This document shows, piece by piece, positions 1-10,731 of a stretch of 64,000 bases of DNA. The number at the start of each line of letters is the position of its first letter. The stretch's first letter is position 1. Location: NCBI RefSeq assembly GCF_029168945.1, contig NC_083610.1, positions 76,561,580 through 76,625,579 on the forward strand, given 5' to 3'. The DNA is from Cannabis sativa (taxonomy: Eukaryota > Streptophyta > Magnoliopsida > Rosales > Cannabaceae). The position numbers and the translations under genes were made by a program. The notes under the pieces are model-generated. The model saw only the letters and a list, made by a program, of their open reading frames with translations. It was not told the DNA's origin and did not search any database.

Positions 1-53
1 ATCTAATTTGATCTTTTAGCTTAACATGACATAAAACAAATAAGAAACTGTAC

Positions 54-240
54 TTTAAAGTGGTCTACCAGACCTGAGTACTTTGTTTCTGAAGCCTTTG
101 CGCGTAGTCCGCCCAAGAGGCCATTCACTTAGAAGTGAATGTTCAATAGTACTTTAATGTGGTCTACCGGACCTGAATACTTTGAAATGGTCTATCCGAC
201 CTCAGTACTTTGAAGTGGTCTACCCGACCTGAGTACTCTA
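54..240. repeat. tandem repeat in 3' UTR of the Gypsy element
   Basis: Four imperfect copies of a roughly 28-34 bp unit with the core tggtctacc-gacctgagtactttg begin near 54, 151, 185 and 213; a 60-bp stretch separates the first two. They sit just downstream of the integrase ORF in element orientation, where Tat elements commonly carry variable tandem repeats. Confidence 0.8.
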
Positions 241-1233
241 TTGGTAGTATTTCCTTAAATGTTCTCCATTCCAGTACCGTGGTACTAGAATGAGTTGTAT
301 TTTTTCGTTATACTTACCCAGCTTGTATGCTCCGGAGTCGAGAACTTTGACCACCTGGTATGGTCCTTCCCAGTTGGGTCCTAGTACACCTGACGTGCTG
401 TCTTTGGTGTTTAGGAATACCCTTCTTAGGACCATATCTCCCACAAAGAATTTTCGAGTTTTTACTTGTTTGTTGAAATACCGAGCCACTTTTTGTTGAT
501 GAGCTACCAACTTTAAGTTTGCAGTTGCTCGTTTTTCTTCGATTTCATCAAGTGATTCTGTAAGGAGTATGTGATTAGTACCTTGATCGTACGTCAACCT
601 TCTGTGGGACGGTGGTTCGAGTTCGACGGGCAGCATAGCTTCATAACCGTACGCCATTGCAAATGGTGTCTGACCGGTTGCTATTTTTTCTGTTGTACGG
701 TATGACCATAGAACTTCGGGGAGTTCTTCTGGCCAATTTCCTTTGGCATCTTCAAGTTTCTTCTTTAGTGTATCCTTCAAGGTCTTGTTGACTACTTCAA
801 CTTGACCGTGTGCTTGGGGATGTGCCACTGCGGAGAAGCTTTTGATGATACCATGGTTCGCACAGAAATCAGTGAAAGATTGAGTGTCGAACTGTTTGCC
901 GTTGTTCAAAACTATTTTGTATGGTAGTCCAAACCGGCATATGATGTTCTTCACTACAAAGTCTTGAACCTTCTTTGATGTGATAGTTGCGAGTGGTTCG
1001 GCTTCAGTCCACTTAGTAAAGTAGTCGACTGCTACCACTGCGTACTGCACTCCGCCTTTACCTTTAGGTAACTGTCCGATTAGGTCAATTCCCTAAATGG
1101 CAAAGGGCCACGGACTTTGCATTTGTGTCAGCTTGTTGGGCGAAGCTCTTGGTATCTTTGAAAATCTCTGACATTTGTCGCACTTCTTGACATAAGCTTT
1201 CGAATCTTCAATCATCGTCGGTCAGAAGTAGCC
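238..1233 (-). pseudogene. Gypsy integrase core and C-terminal region
   Basis: The open frame 1050-238 holds the integrase catalytic core: VDYFTKW with the first Asp, then LNNGKQFD where family members usually have a second catalytic Asp (SDNG or TDNG), then GQVEVVNK with the Glu. The Asp-to-Asn change at the second position should inactivate strand transfer. The end of the frame (LGPNWEGPYQV, LRKYYQ) matches the usual integrase tail. The zinc-binding part lies upstream: HDEFCGNH is in the preceding ORF, and the paired cysteines near 1170 (CDKCQRF) are reached only after a stop near 1231. A further stop interrupts the stretch near 1096. Confidence 0.88.
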
Positions 1234-1980
1234 TTACCTTAGGATTTTCTTTGATAAGCTCTGTCCAGCTGCATGATTTCCACAGAATTCGTCGTGAACT
1301 TCATATAAAAGCCGTGCAGCTTCATTTGGTGTGACGCATCTGAGTAATGGCATTGAGAATCCTCTTTTGTACATGATCCTTTCTACGATGATGTACCGTG
1401 CTGCCTTTCTTCTCATTTTCTGAGCTTCATTTCGGTTATCTGGGAGTTCTCCAGAGTTGAGATAGGCTGCTATTGGCGTCATCCAGTTCGGAGATGTGTC
1501 AATCATTTCGATTTCTTCCGTGCCGGTGATGCTAGGCTCTTCATGAAACTGGATCGGGACCAGGTTTGCCTTGTCACTTATATTATTGCTCGCCAATCGG
1601 GCTAACGCATCTGCTGTTGTATTTTCTTCTCTTGGAATTTGTCTGAGGCTGTAGCTTTTGAATTGTGTGAGCAGATCATGTATTTTGCTCAGATATGCTA
1701 TCATTTTTTTCTCCCCGAGCCTCGTATTCGCCAGATACATGATTTACCACTAGCTGTGAATCACTGCAGATCTCAATGTGCTCGACCTTCATCTCCTTCG
1801 CTAATTTGAGTCCAGCGATTAGGGCTTCATATTCGACCTCGTTGTTGGAGGCTTTGAATCCAAATTTGACCGCTGCATGCAAGTGTTGCCCTTCAGGTGT
1901 GACAAGGGCAATTCCTGCGACGGATAGCTGATCTGTGGCCGACCCATCCACATGCAGCTTCCAAGTCGGTTTGTTTTAAG
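1234..1980 (-). pseudogene. second (archaeal-type) RNase H of the Tat element, plus start of integrase
   Basis: From about 1975 the minus strand reads WKLHVDGSA, then NEVEYEALIAGL, then CSDSQLVVNH, and after a frameshift near 1700 REENTTADALARLA. These are the four acidic blocks of an RVT_3-type RNase H. A stop separates it from the preceding RNase H. The same ORF runs on into the N-terminal zinc region of integrase. The frameshift near 1700 breaks the domain between its third and fourth blocks. Confidence 0.85.
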
Positions 1981-2400
1981 TGTTGCTCGGCTGTGGTGTT
2001 GACTCCAGATCGCCTTCTGGGATGCTTTCGATTTTGCCTGTGCATTCCACCACAAAGTCGGCCAAGGCTTGGCCTTTGATAGTTGTTCGGGGTTGAAAGT
2101 TGATTTCGTACTGACCCAATTCTACCGCCCACTTGAGTAATCGTCCAGAGGCATCTAGCTTTTGCAGTATTCGTCGTAGTGGTTGGTCGGTGTACACCCG
2201 AACAGGATGAGCTTGAAAGTAAGGTCTTAGCTTTCTTGTTGCTATGATGAGGCAGTAGGCAAGCTTTTATATCAACGGATATCGGCCTTCCGCCTCGATG
2301 AGTCTTTTACTGATGTAATAGACTAGATGATGCACACCGTCTTCTTCTCTGATTAGTACGGCGCTCACAGCATGCTCTGTTACTGCTAAGTGCGGCGATT
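1976..2400 (-). pseudogene. first RNase H (Ty3 type)
   Basis: The minus strand from 2386 reads AVTEHAVSAVLIREEDG and then VYYISKRL, the start of a Ty3-type RNase H. It continues as VYTDQPLRRILQKLD and WAVELGQYEI, ending in KGQALADFVVE. An in-frame stop and a shifted frame lie around 2200-2270. Immediately upstream at about 2386-2400 the RT frame joins it abruptly. By comparison with the family, some tens of codons linking RT and RNase H are missing. Confidence 0.8.
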
Positions 2401-3357
2401 CGACCAGTTAGGCTTTGCACCTCTTTGGTTTTTGTTGGCGAGTTCATATCCAGAAGGGCTTGGATTTTTTTCGGATTGGCTTCAATTCCTCGAGCATTGA
2501 CGATGAAGCCTAGAAACTTTCCCGAGCTGACTCCAAAGGAGCATTTTAGGGGATTTAGTTTCATGTTATATTTCCTGAGGACTTTGAAACATTCATCCAG
2601 GTCGTCTATGTGCCCCCAGCCTTTCTGGATTTGACGAGCATGTCGTCTACGTACACTTCCATATTTCTACCGATCTGGTCTTTAAACATCTTGTTGACCA
2701 ATCTTTGGTATGTAGATCCGGCGTTTTTAAGACCAAACGGCATGACTTTGTAGCAGTAGAGACCCATATCTGTCCGGAAACTTGTATGTTCTTGGTCAGG
2801 TGGATGCATCTTGATTTGATTGTAGCCTGAATAAGCATCCATGAAGCTTAATATTTCGTGCCCAGTTGTTGCATCGACGAGCTGATTGATTCTTGGAAGT
2901 GGGAAACAATCTTTAGGGCATGCTTTGTTGAGGTCTGTAAAGTCAATACAGACTGCCATTTCTTGTTCGGCTTAGGCATGAGTACGGGGTTGGCGAGCCA
3001 AGCCGGGTAAAAGGCTTCAATGATGAAGTTGTTGCGCAGCTTTTCAACTTCATCTTTCAGGGCTACTGCTTGTTCTTTATCCAGCAATCTTTGTTTTTGC
3101 TGAACTGGCCGAATGTTAGGATCGATATTCAGGACGTGCGAAATAATAGAAGGATCAATCTCGACCATATCCGCATGTGACCAGGAAAAAACATCTAGGT
3201 TTGCTCTCAGAAATTCTATCAATTCCGATTTTACTTCGAGCAACAAACCCTTTCCAATTTTTAGCTTTCTGGCCGGGATAGCTGGATCGATCTCGATCTC
3301 TTCTAATTCTTCCACAGGTCCAACATTGCTTCTTGGGTCCCCAAGTCGAGGATCCAC
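2307..3357 (-). pseudogene. Gypsy reverse transcriptase (frameshifted)
   Basis: The N-terminal part (3357-2848) includes PAWLANPVLMPKPNKKW. A frameshift near 2950 leads to the palm: CIDFTDLNKACPKD, FMDAYSGYNQI, MPFGLKNAGSTYQRLVN, then the catalytic YVDDMLVKS. A second frameshift near 2615 precedes the thumb/connection (MKLNPLKCSFGV, KFLGFIV, LTGRIAAL). The YVDD box is intact, but at least two frameshifts and the deletion into RNase H make this a pseudogene. Confidence 0.9.
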
Positions 3358-3384
3358 ATCTTCATCCTCGCCTTGGGAAGTTTC

Positions 3385-3837
3385 CTACTTGGGAGTATTT
3401 ATTTCCTTGTCTGGGCTCTGGCTGGAGGATATTTCCTTTTTAGCCTTGGCCACTGCAAGGTTGTAACATTCCCGAGCAGATTGCTGATTCCCTCTAAGAC
3501 ACCCTACCCCGTTTTTGGTTGGGAACTTCAGGCACGAGTGAAATATTGATGTGACAGCTTTTAAGTCATACAAGGCTGGTCGGCCTAGCATTACGTTAAA
3601 GGCTGAAGGGACATCTAATATCAGGAATTGTGCCATGATAGTTATGCTCATCCGAGCTTGTCCAACTGTGAGTGGTAGCCGGATTCGTCCTAGAGGTGCA
3701 ACTCCTTGGCCGGAGAAACCATAGACGGGCTGAAGGCATGGAGTTAAATCCTTGAGTCGGAGCCCCATCTTCTCGTAAGCAGTCTTAAACAAAATGTTTG
3801 AAGAAGCCCCATTATCGATCATGGTTCTAGCCACCAT
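3385..3837 (-). pseudogene. Gypsy aspartic protease region
   Basis: The frame starts with RTMIDNGASSNILF, the active-site loop of a retroviral-type aspartic protease with Asn in place of the more usual Thr or Ser after Asp. Further on are YGFSGQGVAPLG and FNVMLGRPALYDLKAV, the second conserved block of plant Gypsy proteases. A stop separates it from the upstream gag frame. Confidence 0.85.
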
Positions 3838-3849
3838 TTTGTTTGCTAT

Positions 3850-6180
3850 CTAGACTTCCACGACCAGCGGGTCGTTGTGCGGAAATCTTATCTGGGCAAC
3901 ATCTTCGTCGTTGAATATTATGGTTGGCTCTCCTGCGGGTGGAACTTTGGGCTTCCTCTCTTCCACGGCCAGGATGACTTCTTCTTGCTCGTACCGAGCT
4001 GTTCCGGCATATCTCTCTCGAGCTTTGCCCGTGTCTCCAGCGATGTGCGGGCCTCCAATGATGACTTGCAAGTGTCCATCTATTGGCGGAGGCATCAGAT
4101 CCTAGTTATTCTGACCTTGGTTGGCCTTGACGTACTTCTGTAAGTGCGGGTTGTTTTTCTTGATCTGAAGTTCTATTTCTTGCTTCAAGTTGTAACATTC
4201 GTTGGTGTCGTGGCCGTAGTCTCCATGGAATCAACAAAATTTTGTCATGTCCCTTTTACTGGTATCTTTTTTCATGGGCCCGGGCTTCTTGTACGGAATT
4301 AACGACTGAGTTGCTATGTACACACTTTCTATATCTTCAGTTAAGATAGTGAATGCAGTGTGTTTGGCGTGATCACGGGGAGTTTGTCCGAGTTTTTCGG
4401 TGAACTTTCCCTTCTTCCTGTTTCCTTGCTTGTGGTTGTTGCCTGAACGCTTGCCACTTGAATTGCTGGAATAATGGGGAAGTTGGGCGGACGTTCCAGT
4501 AGAAGGAACCTTTGTTTTGCTCGGCTTTTGCTCACCTTCTGCTCGCTGAATGGCTTCTTCGAGCTTGATGAAACCTTCGGCCCGGTCAAGAAAATCATTC
4601 ATTGAGTCGACCGGTCCGTTTTTCCTTATATCCGTCCACAGTTCGCCAAGGACTTCAATGCCCCTAAGTATTGCGGATAACTTTCCATCCTCGGTTACCC
4701 GTGATACCTTGGTCGCTTCCGTCATGAATCTGCTTATGTATGCCCGGAGTGGCTCGCCTGGTTGCTGTTTTATTTCGACCAAATCTCCCAGATGCAATGG
4801 GAGTTGGCGTGAGGAAGAGAATTGTGCATGGAATTCCGAAGAGAAGGTTTTTCATGAACTAAACTTTCCTGGAGCCAACTTGAAATACCATTGCTGTGCG
4901 GCTTCCGACAGAGTGGCGGGGAAGATTCTGCAACATAAGTCTCCTCGTACCCCTTGTAAATCCATTTGCATCTCAAAATACTTGAGATGGGAGAGAGGAT
5001 CTTCTCTCCCAGTGTACATCTTCCACGTTGGCATCTTGAACTTGTGGGGTAGTGGCAGGAGATTGATCTCTTGTGAGAAGGGAGTTCCGCGTGCACGGTC
5101 TAACTCAAAATCATTGTTACGCTGCCCGGCCATGCCATGAAACATATTCTTCAGTTCGTCGAGCTGGGCCTGTACGGCTGGGCTGACTTGATTGGCATTC
5201 TGGCCGAGTTGGATTACGTCAGCGTCTTTCTGAGCGGGGATTTGAGTATGGGCTTCGGGCTGCACATTCGTTGTAGTATTCTGCTCGTCTGTTTCCCTTC
5301 TTCTATTTAGATCGTCCCTTAGGTCATGGGTTGTTCCCAACCTATCGAACACAGAAGGACCTGGCTGCCTTAGCGATTGGTTTGCTTGGTTGACAGGTGG
5401 AATGGTTGTTCCCAACCTATCGAACACAGAAGGACCTGGCTGCCTTAGCGATTGGTTTGCTTGGTTGACAGGTGGAATGGCTCCATTATTCTGCGTGGAT
5501 CCGTCGAGCATGGCCCCTCCTACTGAATTCGCAGACAAAGTCTGTCCGCCTACCTTTTTGCCCACGAGTGGAACTCGTGACCGGGGATTGGACGGCTGAC
5601 TGTTGGTTGTCTGGGAAGTATTCACCGCCGGGTCATCCTCTGTTTCCCCCAGGGGAATGACGCTCAGCGTTTGCTGGCCTATAGTCTAATAGGCTATTCG
5701 TATCAGCACAGTAGCTTGCCGACTACGATCTTCGATTTCTGCATGGTGAGCCCTTAATGCCTCCATCTCTTTGTCCCTCCACTCAGCAAACATACGCCTG
5801 TGTTCGTCAAACCCGTGGTTTACTGCAGCAAGTAATTCCTCCTGATCGTGATGCAGAGCATTGCTATGACCCTGCATGAGTCCGAGCGCAGCGCAAAGGT
5901 TTTGCAATTCAGTTGCGTCTCCGATGGTCGTCTGGGCATTGATGCCTGGTGGAATAGTCGTGTTATGAACGCCCTAGCTGTGTGCGGAATCGTTATTCCC
6001 AGTCTCTTGCATACTAGGCGTAGTTTCAGTAACAGGAGTTGTCCCACCATTCACCACGCTTCCTGTCTGTCCAAGATTGACAGTGGGTGGAACCCTTGAA
6101 CTCCCTAGGTCCTGCAATGTCGGATCCAGCGTCTGTGAGCTTGCTGGGTCGGACAAGCCTCTACGAGTTTGCACCATCAT
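3850..6180 (-). pseudogene. Gypsy gag (interrupted)
   Basis: The likely start at 6180 reads MMVQTRRGLSDP, a typical gag start for this lineage. Stops and frame changes follow near 5974 and 5686. The longest piece (5625-4852) carries FKMPTWKMYTGREDPLSHL, and the next (4797-4231) carries LVEIKQQPGEPLRAYISRF, both standard capsid motifs. Downstream of a stop at 4231 the frame continues with a zinc-knuckle-like Cys/His pattern (CxxHxxxxHxxxxC). The capsid would coat the element's RNA in cytoplasmic particles; this copy is broken in several places. Confidence 0.85.
5329..5478 (-). repeat. 75-bp in-frame tandem duplication in gag
   Basis: Positions 5329-5403 and 5404-5478 are two essentially identical copies of a 75-bp unit, giving a 25-residue duplication (PPVNQANQ...FDRLGTT). 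The length is a multiple of three, so the gag frame is kept. The near-identity of the copies points to a recent slippage or unequal exchange. Confidence 0.92.
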
Positions 6181-6234
6181 GTCGAATATTGAAAAGAGCG
6201 ATCTGTGATTCTCCTCTCAATGAAAGCACCAAAA

Positions 6235-6908
6235 TGTTGACTTCGCTTTTAGCCAACGACAATGAGTCTTTTTAAGAAGCGATAAACGATATGTTGTAAT
6301 GAGAATAGGTAATAAACCAATAATAAGACACAGAAATTTTATAGAGGTTCAGCCCCGAGTAGTTCGGTAATAGCCTAATCCTCGTTATTTGTATTGACTT
6401 AAGAATAAGGAAGAAGTTTCCTTTTCTTATAGCTCTTACAATAATATCTCTGAATATATAATTCTTAGATAGCCTTAGCTTACAGTGTTTTGGCTTATCA
6501 TTTCTCGGTCCTTTGCCCAGTATACATTCCTCACTATTTATAGGGCTGGAAACTTGAGGAGGAAGAGTTTCCTCTCTCGTTACGATGCACATAAACAGAA
6601 TGATCGTGTGATCAATGCTGAATGCAAGGATCGTAGAATTGAGGCTGAATACACTGATAATGGGATCGTGTGTATGCCACATCCACGTAAATTGATCCCT
6701 GAGTTGTAGGGATTGAGCTGGTGACTCATGATGCGTTAAGCTGAATTTGCTAAGTGTGGATCATTCTGCACGGCTCGTTAAGTGTTCTATTCTGGATATG
6801 CCAGCGAGGCATCCTGCTCGGCATATTGATCCGCACAGATGCTCCAAGTAAAGTCCACGTGTCACCATTCTCGTGATGCCACGTCAGAGTTCCAAATTTG
6901 GGATAACA
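6235..6908 (-). repeat. 5' LTR of the Tat element
   Basis: In element orientation the LTR begins TGTTATCCCAAATTTGG and ends GAAGTCAACA, so it has TG...CA ends and is 674 bp long. The following TTTTGGTGCTTTCATTG is in the primer-binding-site position, and the gag start lies 55 bp further on. Only this LTR is in the window, so the outer boundary rests on the TG end alone. Confidence 0.75.
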
Positions 6909-7281
6909 GTTACTAACAGGTAAAATTTCTATTTTTAGACTTAAATTAATTATATACTTAAACTTAAATTAATTTTTCAATTAAAATATCTAATAAAACT
7001 TTTTCAAAAATTAATATTTATAATTTTTTTATTTTTTTTAGAAAAATAAAATCAGATTAGTATCAAGTTATAAGTAATTTATTAAATATTTTTAGTAATT
7101 TTTTAAATTAATCACAATCGTCTAATGATGATCTAACAGTTAAAAACAAATGTAATCATCATCGTTACATATTTGTTGTGACCATTGAAACTTCATTCAT
7201 ATATATATATATACAAATCAATAATCACAATCAAGATGCACAACCCTAATCATCCAACATAAGCAAGGCTCTAATACTACT
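6909..7281. other. AT-rich spacer with no recognised gene
   Basis: AT-rich non-coding sequence containing a short (AT)n run near 7199-7212. The last 40 bases resemble the start of the internal region of the next LTR remnant (degenerate primer-binding site gctctaatactac). Confidence 0.6.
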
Positions 7282-7708
7282 TGTGAAAAACTAGATCTAA
7301 AATAAATATAAATTTTAACTCATTTCATTTTATGAATCAATAAGATGGAAGACATACATGATTCCATGATGGCATATACGAGATGAGATTGTGGGTATAT
7401 GGTCTTCTACAGACTCATCTTCTCTCTATGGGTTCTCACTCAATTGAAGGGAATGGAGGAGAAGAGTGGTTGAGATTAGCCTTGGGGACCAAACTCTTAT
7501 GTTCTTTATATGCTAAACTAATTAGAATCCCATAAACCCTAATTAGGTTTGCAATTGGATATTATATATTACAAAACTCATACAAAATAAAATTTTTATT
7601 GGGCTCATTTAATTAGATCACTTATTTAGCTCAATTTAGAATATCAGCTCAAATAAATTGTCTTAATTTGTAAGCCTACTTTATTAGATTACTAAAAATA
7701 ACCCAACA
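7282..7708 (-). repeat. LTR remnant, probably Copia
   Basis: In minus orientation the segment starts TGTTGGGTTATT and ends TTTTTCACA, followed by GTAGTATTAGAGC, a degenerate form of the initiator-Met primer-binding site TGGTATCAGAGC. This fits a 427-bp 5' LTR whose internal region is largely lost. No coding sequence of the element remains next to it and no TSD could be set. Confidence 0.55.
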
Positions 7709-8034
7709 CCATAGACAATCAACGTCGCACTTAACTCTCAAAGATGGATCAAAATGGCTAAATGCTAACAGAACATGAGTTTTGGGGGTTCTACCGCCAA
7801 TATTTGAATTCGCAGAGTTAATTGCTAGCGAAGTTAAGCTATTAGAAGTTTTTCCCCAATTTACTCTTAATTAAATAATAAGTTAGTAATTATAAAATAC
7901 AAAATTTCAATATAATATATCATTTATTTTAGATCATATTTAGTTTCTATTTTATTATATATAAAGGTGGTATATAATTTTACGGGTGTGCTATATAATT
8001 TTGTTAGTATATTATTATTCGTGTTTCTGTATAG
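7709..8034. other. non-coding spacer
   Basis: AT-rich sequence with no coding signal or repeat that I can assign. Confidence 0.5.
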
Positions 8035-8040
8035 AAGAAA

Positions 8041-8317
8041 AGTGCCACAAGGTTCAACAAGTTTTTGGGCTACTATTGGTCCCAAAAAGGCCTACATGGT
8101 AGTCTTTCTCGTTTATAAAGATAATAATCATGGGTCATGTATCTTGATCCCATGCAACGCTCCAAATTAGTCAGCTTGCTGGAGACAATAATTATGACAA
8201 CTTTCGTTACTAGTCTTTAGTAATCTTGAAGCAGAACCCCTAATAGTCATCTAGAAATAGAAGTTCAAAAGGCATTTGGGACAGCCTATTGTCCCAAAGA
8301 ATACTTATGTGGCACTT
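8041..8317. repeat. inverted-repeat element (MITE-like)
   Basis: The left end reads AGTGCCACAAGG, followed by TTTTTGGG and GTCCCAAAAAGGCC. The reverse complement of the right end reads AAGTGCCACATAAG, then CTTTGGG and GTCCCAAATGCC. The imperfect arms of about 50 bp face each other over a 280-bp segment, as in a MITE. No clear target duplication was found, so the superfamily is open. Confidence 0.5.
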
Positions 8318-8320
8318 CTC

Positions 8321-8925
8321 TAACAAAATTCGAGGAATCTGGCAACCTATCCCCTCTATCAGATTCTAGAAGCGCTCACTAAAATTGGTGGTTACCTTCT
8401 TATGCAATGCACCACCACTTTGACATTCTCATTTCCAATAACGGCGCACGACACCAGCTGTCACTATCAATAGTACCATGAACCGTATGGTAGATTGCTT
8501 TATGGAATTGGGCCTCACCTACTCGACCCAATAGCTTAAGAAAAAGCTAATTTAATGTATTTTATGCCATCAGTGGGTTCTTTTCTACACAAAACGCTAA
8601 ATATGGACCCAATAGGCATGACTGTCTATAAATATGGCATTATCTTCTCCATGCAAAGTGTTGACAATCTAAAAAATACACCTTTAAGCTGGAAATATTC
8701 CATAGCTAAAAGCTTATAAAATACCTCGTGGACTAAGGCTAATTAACACCTTAACCACGTAAAAAAAATTTCATCTTCTTTAAATTTATTTTTCTTTAGC
8801 TTTATTTCTCTAAATATTTAGTTTTCGAAAAATCTCAGTTAATATTTTAGTGCTTTCATTCAGGGCTTTAAAAATATTTTCACCATTGTTTGTCATCAAC
8901 AAAAATAGTGGCCACGAGGAACACG
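8321..8925. other. non-coding spacer
   Basis: No open frame or repeat of note. A few stretches look like decayed transposon sequence but could not be assigned. Confidence 0.5.
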
Positions 8926-8935
8926 GTTACACACG

Positions 8936-9558
8936 TAGGGTTGGAAATTTGTGACACGACACGATGACACAACTCGAAAACAATATGAAATAAATGAGTT
9001 TGAGTGACACTTAATTTTTGTGTCAAAATCTGGTCAACACATTTATTAAATGTGTCATTTTTGGGTTAACCGTGCATTTTCGGGTCAACACGCTTAACTC
9101 AAAATGACACGATTATAACACGTATAAGAATATATATATGTATTTTTAAATTTTTATATAATGAAAATAGAATAAAAACTCTAAAAAACCTCATAAAAAT
9201 ATTTTTCTTTTAATTTTCTTTATCAAAATAATAATTATAAAATAAAACTATGAATTTTGTGAGCAATATTTGTGTTTATATACATAATTATGTTAATCGT
9301 GTCAAATTCATGTCATGTAGTAACATATTTAATCGTGTGTTAAATGTGTCAATTTTGAGTTTGTATCATGACACGTCTATTAAATGTGATCGTATCGTAT
9401 CGTATCGTATCGTGCATTCTGCTAAGAAATTATGTCGTGTTCGTATTTAGGATCTTGACACGATCAATAATCATGTCGTGTTTGTATTCATCATAAACGT
9501 GTCGTGTCATAAACTTTTTGACACGAATACAACACGATAACACGAATTGATAGGCCTA
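8936..9558. mobile_element. hAT-type MITE with GACACGA-rich arms
   Basis: The element starts tagggttggaaat and ends aattgataggccta, imperfect terminal inverted repeats, with subterminal arrays of cgtgtc/gacacg motifs and a (cgtat)n run near 9389-9415. The right flank is gttacacg (9559-9566); the left flank gttacacacg is the same 8-mer with one extra ac. An 8-bp TSD and a TAGGG end fit the hAT superfamily. A related element is at 23347-23856. Confidence 0.75.
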
Positions 9559-9569
9559 GTTACACGGCC

Positions 9570-10731
9570 AATCGGCTAGATGATCAAAAATGTTGCAGAA
9601 ATCTCCAGTATTGACACTTTGAACCCTTCTCCTCTGGCTGACGCTCAGGAAGAAGTTGTAGGAGAGGACGAAGCATCGGTCATGGGAGGTGACCCCCTCT
9701 AAAATGTCAATCAGCCCAAAGAGCTTCGTGAAGATGACCCAAATGGGTATTATAAAGATGAGCCAGAGGAGTATTATGACGTAGATGAGGAAGAAGACTA
9801 CACTCCCTTTAAGGACCTAGAGGTGATGTGTCTAAAACAACTACCAAGAAGCCAAGATGGTAGAACAAGAGGAAGCCACACGTTAAATAAAACAAATTGA
9901 TGTTTCAGTTGCAAACTCTGATTTCAACAAGGGTTCATAACGAGGAGGTTCCTCCAACAAACCAAAATCTAGGTCTTGGAATTTAGATCAACACCAATCT
10001 GCCAGTGGCTATGGGAAAGTTCGACCATCCCAGAGCTGAACCATCAAGAGCAGTTAATGATAAAGGAAAGGCCATAGATGATGGTCTCAAAAGAAAACTC
10101 ATCTGTCAAGGCCTGCACAAGTGAATCCTAAAAGCAAAGTGGAGCCAAATCTAATTTCGAGGAAGAAGATTTGGAACTTTATGTCAGGAGAATTTAACCT
10201 TGTTAGAGCACTTCTGAATGTCATTGATTGATCTACACGAGGGAAAAACAGACCCCACTTTTCACTTGTCCTAGTACAACTGACTTATGAAGGTCGTGCA
10301 CGTGAATGATGACGATATATGTTTAAGTTTTTCCCCCACTTTGGCTAAATCTGCTAAAGAATGTTGGAAGCAGTTTCGACCATACTCAGTTCAAAATTGG
10401 CAAGAACTACAAGCCATGTTTAAGAAACAGTTTGTTTCCACAAGGGACTTCGATATAGAGTTTATTCCCCTCAAGAACATCAAGCAATATTAGAATGAGG
10501 CCCTCAAAGCTTATATCAAACGCTTCACGAAAGCAACATCGATGACGAAAGTTAGGGACGAATAGAAGATAACGGCCCTTCAGGCAGGGATCATAGTCGG
10601 ATCCCTACTTTGGAATGAAATGCAGAGGAAGACATCTAATTCACTTTCTGACTTCCTGGTAAGGGCCCATATGGTATCATTAATTTGGAAGCAATCAGAT
10701 TTTCCTTGTTATGATTTCTGTCTCTAACTAT
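9570..10731 (+). pseudogene. Gypsy gag remnant
   Basis: Broken plus-strand frames read an acidic N-terminal stretch (PEEYYDVDEEEDYTPF near 9760) and then capsid motifs: SFSPTLAKSAKECWKQF, NWQELQAMFKKQFVSTRDF, LKNIKQY and, after a stop, NEALKAYIKRFTKA. This order matches the retrotransposon gag domain of plant Gypsy elements. Stops and shifts are frequent and no LTR or pol is attached. The right end is interrupted by the CACTA element at 10732. Confidence 0.75.

Larger units (their letters stand above)
1..6908 (-). mobile_element. Ty3/Gypsy retrotransposon, Tat lineage (partial, decayed)
   Basis: On the minus strand the order is 5' LTR, gag, protease, reverse transcriptase, RNase H, a second RNase H and integrase. 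The second, archaeal-type RNase H between the first RNase H and integrase is the hallmark of the Tat lineage of plant Gypsy elements. The 3' LTR lies beyond the left edge, so neither LTR divergence nor a TSD can be read. Frameshifts, stops and an internal deletion at the RT/RNase H junction show that this copy cannot encode a working polyprotein. Confidence 0.9.

Noticed and set aside
4550..5140. 196-codon plus-strand frame
   Set aside because: It overlaps gag on the other strand and shows no motif; gag capsid motifs are on the minus strand.
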